Origin: Spinellus fusiger
Taxonomy: Eukaryota > Mucoromycota > Mucoromycetes > Mucorales > Phycomycetaceae
DNA length: 64,000 nt
Assembly (NCBI GenBank): GCA_025094145.1
Contig: JALLLS010000119.1
Location: 18,295 to 82,294 of the forward strand
Direction: 5' to 3'
Each line of letters begins with the position of its first letter. Position 1 is the first letter of the stretch. Both the position numbers and the translations under genes were made by a program. Under the pieces are notes generated by a model, which worked only from the letters and a program-made list of their open reading frames with translations, was not told the origin of the DNA and did no database searches. Positions 20,259-31,089 of the stretch are shown here, piece by piece.

Positions 20259-22989
20259 ATGGATTCCAAAAAGACACACGACATGTCATTGATACAGCGG
20301 CCATGTGACATTAGAAAACCGCATGTCGTATCCACAGAACCCACTCGACTTCATCCCCACCCTTCTGTTTCTGATACTACTGCTCATGGTAATACTCATG
20401 CTAATGTTACTACTGCTTTGCGCACACGACCCATGCAACACTCCTACAGCCACTCCACGACAAAACCACCTAAACCCCGTCCTTCTGCTGACACTCACTC
20501 TGTCGCCCCACAGCACCTTTCTTCACGCACTGTGGTGACAGAAGAACAAATCAAAAACCTCCGTAAAGAGTTCTCCAGCTTCAAATTCTTTCTGGACAGT
20601 GTGGACGACAATACGCGTAAAACACTGAACAGAAAGATCAATATCCTGGGTGCAGTAAGTAGATATCTCCACACAGCAACATACTAGACGCAAACAATAG
20701 ACAAAAAAGAAAGAAAGAAAGAAAGAGAAAGAACTTGGACTAATACAATGCCTGGTAGACTATCGAGCCTTTCTTTTCCAAGAATTGCACTCATCTAATC
20801 ACACTCAAGCCATTCATTCCACCCAAGACGAGTGGCATCAAAGACAGTGAGGTGGACATCATTGCTCCAAAAAATGTGCCTGGACAAACACCTTTACCTA
20901 GTCGTGAAAATGCTGTAGAGACTACACAGGGCATAAGCAAGTAGGTCCCTCTTGGTAATAGCAACATAGTAGATCCTTATGAACATCTTTCTTTTTGTCA
21001 ATAGAAAACCCTCGGGCTATTATTCATCAAGAATGACTGGAAGGGTAAGTAAAGTGTGTCGTATTTCTATGCCACATACTACATGCATAGACTTATCCTT
21101 CTTCTTCTTTTTCTTCTTGATATGTACCTCGATAACCAATAACAAAAAAGATAACACTTCCAACCCCTGCAGCATCACCCAAAGAGGACCTTGTGGACAA
21201 AGCCTTCCGACTGAATCTTCATGTATGGAGTTTAGAGAGTAAGTAGCTTAGGGTCCATAAGTAGGATTTGCTCATTCCAATGCTCTATATTTATATTTAT
21301 ATATATATATAAAAAGAAATGATGAAGACAGTACAAGCCCTGGTAGATGGCATCAGCAAACCAAACCGCAGAGAGGAGATGGCACCAAGGGCATTGGACA
21401 ATGTTCTCAAAGAAGAGAAGGCGCATGGTGTGAGCACAGGTGGCAAAGGCGATGGCACTTCTCTTCGTCCTCACTTTGTTCCCTTCAAGGGCTACTACCT
21501 TATTGTTGAAGATGCTAATGGGGCATTTCGACCCCCTGTGATTCGAGAGTACACGTCAGTCATACCTGATACTTTGCCAGAACCACTGCCATGGCCTTAT
21601 ATGAAAGACACCCCACATGGAAAGTCCCCCTTTTCTAGGCCCATGACAGATGGCATGCGATTGCCCGTAGCACCTGTTGCAAAGAAGGAAGAAGGCATTT
21701 CTCCTCATCCCAACATCAACACTACACAATCTCCTCACGAGAAACATCACCCACCCACGACTGCCAGTACTAATACCACCACCACCACCACCACCACTAC
21801 CAATAACGACAATAACACCAATAACACTACAACTTCTTCATCTCATAAAGCACCACTGCCAGCACACACTCATCCTCATAGCCCTGTATTACCAGCGACA
21901 GCACATAGCACGCTACATATAAACATAACACACGATACAACACCCAACCCACCTTCATCTACACATCCACCTCATTCTCATAGCATGCGTCGTTCTATTA
22001 TGCATCAAAACTCCCGCACAAGAGTCTCTGGATTGCCCAATACACCCTCTGGATCCTTATTGCGTGCCTCTGGATTCCATGCATCTGTCAGCAATGCTCA
22101 GTCCAAAACATCCCGCATGGCCCCCACGTCTGAATCTATCCTGCCTCCTAGTGATATGCATTACGTACCTCCTGGTGACAATGTGGGACGGCTGGCACGG
22201 CGTACAGTAGAAGTGAAAAGCCACAGAGAAACACGACAGGCAGGAATGAAGAATGAGACCATCACTACCTTGATGAACTCCACTCTGCTCAACTTTAACC
22301 AACTGCAGATTCAATCACAAACAAAAACAGATCATCAGAGAGTGCGTCAACAGCAACAGCAATTGCAACAGCAACAGCAGCAACAGCAGCAAAGACTGCA
22401 ACAGCAACAGAGATTACAACATCAACAACAGCAATTGTGTGCAGAGAGAGTCAATCTGCGTAAAGAACGGGAAAGACGGTACACACCCAATCCTGAGGAC
22501 ATTTGGTACTGCGAGAACTGTAAAAAGAAGTTTTCTTCCTACGAACAGGTACATTGAATTAACCTATCCTTCTATGATGACTAGAATGATGGTTTGATGA
22601 AAGGGTCTTGTATGTTTGTGCTTTTATAAACATTCTTTTTTTTTCTTTTTTTTTTCTAGCATGTCAAGGAAGAAGTTCACCAAGCCTTCATTCGAAATGA
22701 AGCCAACTTTTCAGAACTAGACGAACTTCTCAATACAACCCGGCGTATTTACAAAGAGCGTTTGCCTGAACATATGAGGGCTAAAGTAGATCCTAACATT
22801 GATGGCACTCACGTCCGGTTTCAACCCAGTTGCAAACGGTCTGCTGCTGTGGCTTTGTCACAAGGAGACGATACACCTTACCCTAACAAATTCCATCTCA
22901 AGTCTCTAGAAGAGAATGAAGATGTGTCTGAAATAGCGAGTACAATTGTCAATGATAGTTGGGAAAAGTATTATTCTGTATTCTTATAA
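20259..22989 (+). CDS. Dbf4/Dfp1-type regulatory subunit of Cdc7 (DDK) kinase
   Basis: Six exons: 20259-20654, 20759-20940, 21005-21044, 21151-21238, 21317-22548 and 22660-22989; 755 aa. Dbf4 activates Cdc7 kinase, which phosphorylates Mcm2-7 to fire replication origins. All three family motifs are visible: motif N/BRCT-like (TEEQIKNLRKEFSSFKFFLD; INILGATIEPFFSKNCTHLIT) near residues 110-150; motif M (RPHFVPFKGYYLIVEDANG) near 285; motif C, a CCHH zinc finger (YCENCKKKFSSYEQHVKEEVHQAF) split by the last intron near residue 635, followed by the usual NEANFSELDELL. Between M and C lie long disordered stretches: poly-Thr/Asn (~386-400), His/Pro-rich sequence and poly-Gln (~577-608). The exon 4 acceptor is AAAAAAG/ATAAC, chosen because it alone keeps the DLVDKAFRLNLHVWSLE segment in frame. 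Confidence 0.9.
22342..22436 (+). repeat. CAG/CAA repeat encoding poly-Gln in the Dbf4-like gene
   Basis: Imperfect CAA/CAG run, interrupted by Leu and Arg codons, encoding a Gln-rich segment just before the zinc finger. A second in-frame low-complexity run (ACC/ACT, poly-Thr) lies at 21772-21830. Confidence 0.85.
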
Positions 22990-23732
22990 ACTATACATTT
23001 TCTGGCTTTATTTATTTATTTATTCATTTGTTTCTTTCTTTTCTTCTTTCTTTCTACAGAGAAAGAGTTGAGCCATTAAAAAAAATGCATTTACTTGCAA
23101 CTTTTTCTTTCAAGAAATAATGTTGTGTTGTTTAATCATCACCAATGAATTGCTTATGAAATTCCTGTATATTTCTTCTTTCAAATACTAAAGCATTTGA
23201 ATTGTTGACTCTAGATGCCTTTACCCTCTTTTAATAAATAACCATAACGAGTAATGTGTTTATTGAGAAACATTTCAACAGGTAAATAGTTATTAAGTAT
23301 CAAAACAAACCCTAATGATCCACACAAACACATTATTTTAACAATAATAAATATTTAATACTAGTAGCTGTTTTATTAAGGTATGATGATGACAAGAATA
23401 GATTATGTTTAATACACAGTGTAATAATGGACAATAATTTCACTCAGTTGGCTCAGCTATCAATGAGACATCACAAAGTCCATAGTAGAATGGATAGTCT
23501 CAAAAGAATGAGGGTTCTTTGAGGATATTATTTATATTTATTGTACCATAGACTTACTAATCAACATCAAATTTCCTTGGTATCTTTTAAATTGTATTTT
23601 AGAGGCTAGGATTGCTCTAAATATTGGAAAAAGACAGTACTTTATACATCCTGTTTCATTTGATCTAGAGGCTTCAAACTTCAGCATACTAAGGCTCAAT
23701 ATCTTGTATTTATCAAAAATATAATAACACTG
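22990..23732. other. AT-rich intergenic region, no gene seen
   Basis: Downstream of the Dbf4-like gene. TTATTTATTTATTTATTCATTTG at 23007-23030 and many AATAAA-type words; no ORF of note. Confidence 0.4.
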
Positions 23733-23797
23733 TTAATATTTTGTATGGCCTCCTTTGGCATCTATGACTGTCTGGCATCTGTCTGCCACACTTTGAA
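23733..23797 (-). pseudogene. C-terminal scrap of a Tc1 transposase
   Basis: The minus strand reads SVADRCQTVIDAKGGHTKY-stop, the conserved Tc1 end. Nothing else of the gene is left on either side; an LTR-like repeat starts about 50 bp to the right (23846). Confidence 0.7.
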
Positions 23798-23845
23798 CTC
23801 ATCATCATGCAAGTAGAACCTTCAAACTTCCAACATTGGTAATAG

Positions 23846-24089
23846 TGTTGTGCTCCAACTTCAATCCAAAAATTCTCTATGAATAGGTCAACATAAGTAG
23901 TGAGCTGTGACATTCAGAATACTCTATGAAAGCTTAAGTGCACACAAGTACCATAGTACATCTCTGTATCATCTCACTGATTGGTTGTAACTACACATCA
24001 ACCTTCTAAGCTCACTTTATTATTGGACACTTAATAAAAATTATCTTTGTTCAGTCTTGTTATTTTCTACTTGTCTGAATAATTATACA
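23846..24089 (+). repeat. LTR-like repeat, copy 1 (internally deleted, 244 bp)
   Basis: Begins TGTTGTGCTCCAACTTCAATCC and ends GTCTGAATAATTATACA, so it has the TG...CA ends of an LTR. It matches copies at 46404-46984, 60970-61595 and, inverted, 61598-61878. The central ~330 bp of the long copies (hairpin array and TATA box) are missing here. The join falls in CACTTAATAA, a 10-mer that occurs twice in the 46-kb copy, at the two edges of the missing part. I found no convincing target duplication. Confidence 0.65.
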
Positions 24090-24344
24090 TTGAATTCACT
24101 TGATTATTTATACTAAATTCTACAGTGTACAATTGCACATACATGTCTTGGCTTAACATGTTCACTGTGAAGAGAACATAAAGACAAGACACTATATTGC
24201 ATTAGTATTTATCTTATTAATTATATTATATTATCTGTGTGTATCCACACAGGATAATGTGTGTTCCAAAAAGGGAAGACATGTGCAGCCAATAGTATTA
24301 TTTTATGAAATAGAATAATGTCTATCACGGATGTAAAAATATGT

Positions 24345-24427
24345 GGAGAGATGGCCGAGTTGGTCTAAGGCGTCACGTTAAGGCCGTGATCTCTTCGGAG
24401 GCGTGGGTTCGAATCCCACTCTCTTCA
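24345..24427 (+). tRNA. tRNA-Leu (anticodon AAG)
   Basis: Full cloverleaf with a long (type II) variable arm. Acceptor GGAGAGA pairs with TCTCTTC (one G-U). The anticodon stem TCACG/CGTGA encloses the loop TTAAGGC, giving anticodon AAG for CUU codons. The T arm is GTGGG-TTCGAAT-CCCAC. The discriminator is A, and a CTTTTTT Pol III terminator follows. No intron. The variable arm around CTCTTCGGAG is as expected for Leu. Confidence 0.95.
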
Positions 24428-25429
24428 CTTTTTTCAAATATCATTAAACCAAGCTCAATATGTCAGATAGAATTTTAGAAACTCATATTCATGGATTTTT
24501 TTACTTATTGTTTTGAGATTTTCTATTGTAATGAAAGAATTAATAGTAACTCAAAGATTTGGTCTCCAGGTTGTCTTCATTATATGTGGGATCAAAGGTA
24601 ATAGCAAACCCTTTCAACATATATACCTCGGCTATGATAGTGTTCATGTTCAGTACCTTATACAAGATGGCTGAACAAGTCCCAAGGCTTGTGTGCTTTC
24701 CATACATCTCAGTGGTTCAATAAAAGATGTTTATAGTGTTAGATAGGGCATATACTATGAAGAAATAATGTTATTTAAAAGAAAAGAAGTTCTATAGCTC
24801 CTGTTGTTGAAACTTTACACCAGAACATATACCCAATCTATCCCGATTTACCCTTAGTTGGTCTCAGTGTACACACTATGGCGCTAAAGACACTTTGCCT
24901 AATTTCTCAGGCTTTCTTTGAGACACAGAGACGGATGAGGTCTATAGCTTTTTTCTGTAGCGCATCTTTACATTTGATGGCCTATAATGACTATAGCAAT
25001 TCTCAAAGTAAAGATTAATTTACAGAGCCACACCAAATTGTATGTTTGAGATTAACACCTTTTTTTGTGTGTGTATCCATGCCTATCGCTCTGTTACGAC
25101 TTCAAGATTAAGTAAAACATCTATTGAGTTAAGAGAGTATTTGTTGGCAGTGATGCCACTCTATATTCACTAGTAAAGTATGTTCATAGTAAAAAAAAAG
25201 AATGAAAACTAAGAATGCTGTTATTCTTCTAGATGAGAACAATGTTATTATTATTATTATGATGAATGATAGCATTATTCTACATAGGTAACTGTATTTA
25301 TAAACATATTCACAATTATTAGAGAGTAATTAAGTATTAAAGAAGCCTTTTCTCTCTTTCTCTCTCTGCACGCGCGCGCGTGTGTGTGTGTGTGTATGTG
25401 TTTCTCTTTTTATCCATTTTAATGCTATG
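24428..25429. other. AT-rich intergenic region with Z-DNA-like microsatellite
   Basis: No gene seen. The run GCACGCGCGCGCGTGTGTGTGTG (25368 onward, to about 25401) is alternating purine-pyrimidine, a classic Z-DNA-prone sequence, lying just beyond the 3' end of the EH-domain gene. Confidence 0.5.
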
Positions 25430-26659
25430 TTACATGTCCCATACTTTTGCTTCACAATGAAGAAACAAAAATGCATCAATGGCTCGCATACCTTGAATAA
25501 ATGACTGTCTGTCCAATACACCCTGGCACTTTGGATCACACTTGTCCCAGATAGAAGCCAGAATTCTGTCTGGAACTTGACTTCTCCTCCATACCTCTTT
25601 TATTGTCTCGCCATCCACACTGCCATGTTCACCAATAGCATCAAATAAATCTTCATAGCGACTGTCCATGGAAGGTGTAGGTAAAGGAGGCGGATAGGTT
25701 GAGTGGAGATGAAAACAAGCGGCACTGCCTGTCTTTGTGAGTGATTGTGGTTTGATCAAGGCTGATGCTTGTGGAGTAAGAACATGCTTAGTTTCTATAG
25801 CAAGCATATTAGATCTACTGTCTAAAGATGCCGTGTCATGAGAAGGGTGAAGGAGCTGAGAGAGTCGAATGGGTTGTGTGGGTTGTGTGGGTTGTGTGGG
25901 TTGTGTGGGTTGGGCTGTGTGGATGGAAGGATATACATGAGAGACTGGTCTTTGACTATGTAATGAATGAGGTGGAGAGGAAAGCACCAGCTGAAATCCA
26001 TCTTCTTCCTCCCCTTCTGCTGCCTTTGTATCACTGGGTTGTGTAGGTCGAGTAGGAGTACTGGGCGTATTAGGTATGCTGATTCTATGGGTCTGTTCTT
26101 GTTTTGAACGGGCAATAGAAATTCCTGAAGGAAGTGGGCGAACAGCTGTCAGTGGCCTACAGAAGGATACTCCATTGTTATCAAAGGTGCTCTTGGAGGA
26201 AGTTTCTTTCTTTTCTTTGATGAGGGTGGATGTCCCTCTCTCCAGTGACGATGACGATGACGGCAGTGGTGGTGGTGGTGTCCAACCAATCAATACCTTT
26301 TGTTGAGTACATGGTATGATGGATCCATGCCCTGGGGAAGAGCGATCCAGGAGTCCTGCTGAACTATAAGAAGAACGGCCTATGGATCTGCAAGTAGGTA
26401 CAAAGTCAAACAAGTCACTCTTGTCATGCGATAGACTATGCTGACCCAGAAGAGTAGCATAGTCACTGGACTCATCATTGTTGAAGGTGTCGTGAGAGAC
26501 AATAGACCAGGGTGAAGACGATATCAGTGAGTTAGTGGGCGAGTCATGACCATGCTCTCTGCTGTGAGTGGGTAGTTTGCTGCCATTAGGAATAGGTTTG
26601 GGTCTGACAGGAGAACGGCTGATATTTTTAGGCTCATACACTTTTGCTTCTGCCTTCAT
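25430..26659 (-). CDS. C-terminal EH-domain protein, IRS4/Tax4-like
   Basis: Single-exon 409-aa ORF. The first ~330 residues are disordered, rich in Ser/Pro/Thr, with a (QPT)n tandem and a poly-Pro stretch (GWTPPPPLP). The last ~70 form an EH domain: YEDLFDAIGEHGSVDGETIKEVWRRSQVPDRILASIWDKCDPKCQGVLDRQSFIQGMRAI, with the Trp of the NPF-binding pocket (ASIWDKCD) and a degenerate calcium loop. A disordered N-terminus with a single C-terminal EH domain is the plan of yeast Irs4/Tax4, which regulate phosphoinositide levels, the cell-wall pathway and autophagy. EH domains bind NPF peptides in endocytic proteins. The start at 26659 is the first ATG; more upstream exons cannot be excluded. The shadow ORFs on the plus strand come from the repeat region. 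Confidence 0.8.
   Translation of the reverse strand: MKAEAKVYEPKNISRSPVRPKPIPNGSKLPTHSREHGHDSPTNSLISSSPWSIVSHDTFNNDESSDYATLLGQHSLSHDKSDLFDFVPTCRSIGRSSYSSAGLLDRSSPGHGSIIPCTQQKVLIGWTPPPPLPSSSSSLERGTSTLIKEKKETSSKSTFDNNGVSFCRPLTAVRPLPSGISIARSKQEQTHRISIPNTPSTPTRPTQPSDTKAAEGEEEDGFQLVLSSPPHSLHSQRPVSHVYPSIHTAQPTQPTQPTQPTQPIRLSQLLHPSHDTASLDSRSNMLAIETKHVLTPQASALIKPQSLTKTGSAACFHLHSTYPPPLPTPSMDSRYEDLFDAIGEHGSVDGETIKEVWRRSQVPDRILASIWDKCDPKCQGVLDRQSFIQGMRAIDAFLFLHCEAKVWDM
25869..25917. repeat. (GGTTGTGTG)n tandem repeat
   Basis: Four to five 9-nt units encode the QPTQPTQP segment of the EH-domain protein on the minus strand. Confidence 0.85.
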
Positions 26660-27498
26660 TGTAAGTGAGTGTCTTTTTTTTTCTTTTTTCCTTCTTTTTC
26701 AAAATAACAGCTGTATTGGCTTTTCATACACTAGCCTCACTATAATATGTCTAATGAAGAGTTGTTCCCAAACACTTGTACAGATGTTTATGGCTATTGT
26801 TGGCAGCTTAAGGAGAAATCAAATGTAGATGTGTATTTATAGAGAGAAATAGAGAAAGAGAGAAAATAACTCACCTCACGTTCTATCCATTCTCTCCTAT
26901 GTATATCCCACGTGATAGCTGCAAGTATTTGTAGAGATTAAGGCATGGACTAAGTATAATGTTGAGTCAGAAGAAAGAAAGAAAGAAAGAGAGAGAGAAT
27001 AGAAGAAGGATATGGATATTAGAGTGGTAAAGGTTGGCCTACAGTATTTTATAGTAGGAAAAGTGTCACTGTAGCATAACACTCTTTCATATGTCCCATC
27101 ACAGCCAAAGACTGTCTTGTATTGAAATAGGTTATGAGTAAGTTTGGATCTACAGTGGATATGTACTGGGGCAAACATGGGTGGGTGAGCATAGTAAATA
27201 AATCCACGGTGTATCAACTTGCACTTTTTTCCCTACTTTACAACATGTGTTTGATAGACACAATCCTACAGAAGGGGTTGCTTCTATAGGGCTCTTATGC
27301 TATTCTAATTGACCCATCAACAGGGACTACTGGATTCACAATGTATTATATTCTTTTGATACTACTTCTGACACAAAGGATGGAGTTCTAATAAAGTGAC
27401 TAACAGAAAGAATTAGGATCTTTCAAATTCCAAGCTATTTCTAAATGAGAGAATAGTATACACTATTTCTTATTTTTCATAATACTTATTTTCTTATA
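26660..27498. other. Intergenic region, no gene seen
   Basis: Upstream of the EH-domain gene, with GAAAGAAAGAAAGAGAGAGAG at 26974-26996. The only ORF (26897-27217, minus) has no recognisable features. AT content rises toward the Tc1 relic. Confidence 0.35.
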
Positions 27499-28507
27499 AT
27501 GTCTGACTCATCTAACACTGCAAACATCCTCAACAGAACCCTCGAGATGTATAGAAAAGATACTAGCACTGAGATTCGCTTAGCTATCCTTCATCAGATG
27601 CTGAATCTGAAATCTACTCAGGTCGAGGCATCTCGTATGTTCAACGTGCCTACTACCACTATAGGGTACATTTTAAGGCACTTCAAGGAGACAGACTCAG
27701 TGATTCCTTCACCCAAGAGTGGTAGAGAGAAAACTTTAGACGACAGGGATTTCTGGTGGCTAAAGAGAACTGTTTTGAGCAATTCCCAACAAAACATAGT
27801 AGCCATAATAGCGGACATGGCCATCAAGGTATCAGAGAATAACTTGATGAGATGAGCTTTCATTCATTCAGTCCGTTAGTCAAGTATCTTTTGACATATA
27901 AATATAAAAGAATATAGAGTCTTGATTTTAGTAGGCCCAAGAACATGTCAACTGGACTCATGGACAATAGCAGAAGATAGTCTGGTTCGGTGAGTCCACA
28001 GTAGAGCTGATGAGCTATGACAGGGAGATCAAAGTTATCAGGCAGTGTGGTATGGCCTTTGATCCCAAGAATGTCCTAGAAACAAGGAAGTTTGGAGATG
28101 GATTATAGTGGTAGGCAGAATAAACTCCAACAAGTATATCAATGTCTTGGGAGAAGTCTACTTTCATGAACTCAAACACCACTCTCCTAAACCCTGGAGT
28201 CAAATTCTGCCTACAGGAGGATAATGCTAGACCCTATACGAGTAAGATAACTTAATAATGCAAGGCAGCAAAGGGTATAGCAATGACTCTTTACTGGTCC
28301 ACACAAAGTCCCAATCTCAATCCAAATGAGTATCTGTGAATCCACCCCAAAAATACTATTAGGAAGAATAGAATGCTATATACCACCAAGGAAAGGTTGG
28401 AGGCTGTTCTAATGCTAGAATGAGGTAAAGTATCTAAAGAAGTAACAGACCATCTCACTGCCAGTATAGGGCGGAGATGTCAGACTTTCATTGATGCCAA
28501 AGACTAA
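27499..28507 (+). pseudogene. Tc1-type transposase relic (third family)
   Basis: The first 118 codons are open and hold the helix-turn-helix domain (TQVEASRMFNVPTTTIGYIL, then SGREKTLDDRD). From about 27860 onward the frame breaks repeatedly. Degraded landmarks follow: QEDNARPY with the second Asp (near 28215), STQSPNLNPNEYL in place of SPDLNPIEHLW (near 28295-28345, Glu kept, Ile changed to Asn), and the terminal GRRCQTFIDAKD-stop at 28505-28507. I did not find matching terminal repeats. It is a dead copy, distinct from elements A and B. Confidence 0.8.
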
Positions 28508-29951
28508 TGGTGGTTATTAGATAGAATTGTAATAAAAGCCGCTATTATTTATTATCAATACTAACATCTTTATGTATCGAGAGTTTTAAGTTTCTATCTA
28601 ATGAATTCATGAGGTTATAACACTTTAAGATAAACTACAAAACTAAAAAAGGATATCTGTATTTGAAGTCGTCGATTACATTCTTTTGGTCACTTTATTT
28701 TAAAGATTTATCAGCCAAGGATCTAGGAAAATACTCTGGGGCACCATGGTGTATTATAGACCTCTGTATTATTGATAATAGATAGATAATCTATCACTAA
28801 TAAAGGATACCTGACTGTTATTTTCCCCAAGAATTAAGATAGTTATCAAGCTGTAACTGTAGTTTATGACTAGATAAAGTGGAGTCCCTATGCTCTCTTT
28901 CCCAGTTTATTATAACCCACAAGTTCACTAGAAATAGTAGTTCTCTTCAATTATAACAAGACAGACTTAAAGTCCTCTTATCATCGCGCTCTTAGTGAAC
29001 CTTTGATGGGACATGATTCAATTTCTAATACTGGAGATTCAATTTCTAATATCTGGAGATTCAATTATCATGTAGGCTTTATTGGGGAGTTTTTCTTTGA
29101 TTCTGCTTTAGCCCAGTGTTCTGCTATTTTTTGCTAGACAAAAAGCTTAAGTCATCATAGTACACTGAATGATTCTTCCACCAATCAGAGTCTCCATTCG
29201 ACTTTACAATTTCATAAATAACAATAATAACAACAACAACAAAATGAAAGTATATTTCTCGTGTGAGGGATTTGTTTTAAATAATTTAGTGAGTCAACTC
29301 ACTCAACTCACACTGTAAAAGCAATCTTATACAAGTGTAGATTGGTTCCTATAGGAGTGTTCACAATAAACAGAGATAGTGACGTTTTTATTAATTATAC
29401 ATCAGACAAACAGTGCAATCCAAAGTTAACGAAGACTGCTATAGAATGACAGTACCATGTGATAATTTTAGTTTATCAATGTAAAGAAAAGAGGTTAGAA
29501 TGAAACTGTGGCACAACTTTCTTGCTATAGACCCATTTCTTACTCTAAGCAGCAAGTGTGCACGCTCAGGATAAACGTTGTTGTTGATAGAAGATGTTTT
29601 GTATATAAGCGATCTGTACACTCGTTTTCCTCTATCAATGAGAAAGAAAAAAAAAGCCATTCAAGCCTTCTAATCACAAACACTAAGGCTTAGATATGTC
29701 CAATTATCAGCCTATTCTTCTTCACCGTACTACAAGACTAATGTTTAAGCAATTAGATTGACTAATAGTAGATAATAAAAAAAGGCTCCTTTTCATTCTA
29801 TATGGATCCTGCTTTGCCTGTCGATAGAAATAATTCACCGTCTAGAGCTTTTATTCTTCACTACATCTAAAAGTAAATGGATCCATTGGTTCTATGTCAT
29901 CTTCATTTGAAGCATATCACAGGTACATTTGTATTTGTGTTGATGAATCCA
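28508..29951. other. AT-rich intergenic region, no gene seen
   Basis: About 1.4 kb with stops in every frame. The phrase GATTCAATTTCTAATA is repeated at 29009 and 29037, and (AACAAC)n occurs at 29229-29241. It probably includes old TE debris. Confidence 0.35.
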
Positions 29952-30614
29952 TTAGCGTCTTTCAGAGGCTAGTACAAACTTATAAACAAGAGCACCGATG
30001 ACAGCAAGGGTAGGCAAGATGATGCTCAAAGACCTATACATACAGATAAAATTTAACCCAACTAAACACCCACTCCATTCTTGTCTTAAATACTACTTAC
30101 AGTCCCTTGGATTCCTCGGGAAGTTCGCCTGCTTGAAGACCATGGTATTTCTTGTGATTTGTGTGTGCCTACAAAAAGAGTGTTATGATTCTCAGTCCAA
30201 AAAAAACATAACTCTGCTTACCGATTCTTCCAACTCGCCAACATAGTACTTCTCCATAATATCACGAGCATCTGTAGAATGTCCAATATCTTCGAAGGCT
30301 TCTGTCACATCCTTGCCTAAACCAACACCCACATATCGATGAGCAGTGTAATACGAAATGATATTCTTACTTACCAGCTTCAGAAAAGAGAATATCCTCG
30401 CCTAATACCAGTGTTATATTTCATGGGCAGCTTCCTACCATAACTTACCACCAGGATGCTAGACAGAGAGTCAATACCAAGTATAATAAATAAATAGATT
30501 TCTTACTTCCATAGCAAACTCTGTGATATTGTACACCTTGTTGTGAACAATAAACCAGCAGTCACTGTTAGTGTTGTGCTTCTCCACTTGTTCGAGGGTA
30601 TAAACAGTAGCCAT
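29952..30614 (-). CDS. Cytochrome b5, tail-anchored (129 aa, six exons)
   Basis: Exons (minus): 30614-30507, 30458-30449, 30401-30375, 30316-30222, 30168-30101 and 30033-29952. All introns are GT/AG and the frame is open to the stop. Start [15 protein letters not shown]; the heme-binding HPGG comes at residues 37-40 (first His ligand) and the second axial His in [11 protein letters not shown]. The C-terminal helix ([20 protein letters not shown]) followed by SERR is a classic tail anchor for ER or outer mitochondrial membrane. Cytochrome b5 carries electrons to fatty-acid desaturases, sterol enzymes and P450s. Exon 2 is only 10 nt and encodes His-Pro-Gly of the heme motif; exon 3 is 27 nt. 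Skipping exon 2 would shift the frame. Confidence 0.95.
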
Positions 30615-30823
30615 TGTTAGAGTGGGGGGGTTGAAAAATAACAAAAAATAATAAAGTAAAGAAGAAACTCTTCTGTTATCCCTAAACACAATGTAATACA
30701 GGTTTTTAACCTAAAATTAGACGATTAGAAATTTTCTGTGGAGGATCGGAGACTGAAAAGCACGCTATTTTATTTATTATTGAACATGTGCACATCTTCA
30801 AATCAGATACATTCATTTTATTA
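30615..30823. other. Cytochrome b5 upstream region
   Basis: Short AT-rich stretch between the b5 start and the left end of the IS630-like element that begins at 30824. No gene. Confidence 0.35.
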
Positions 30824-31089
30824 CAGTTCAAAGTGATTTTTATTTTTGGGTGTTTGTTTGCTGCTTGTTCATTGAAAGTGTTAGCCACCCTATGAGAGCC
30901 TTTGAAAATTCATTTTTATTAAGGTGTGTATGGTGCCAAACAGCAGATTTCAAAGTTCAATCTTTGTAATAAAAAATTCAATGAGCATGTTAAAAGTATC
31001 CAATCAGTGTCTTTGAAATTCAAACAGCAAATCTCATTTGTCAAAAGATATTTCCTTTAGTTTTTAACTTTTAACTTATAACTTTTATA

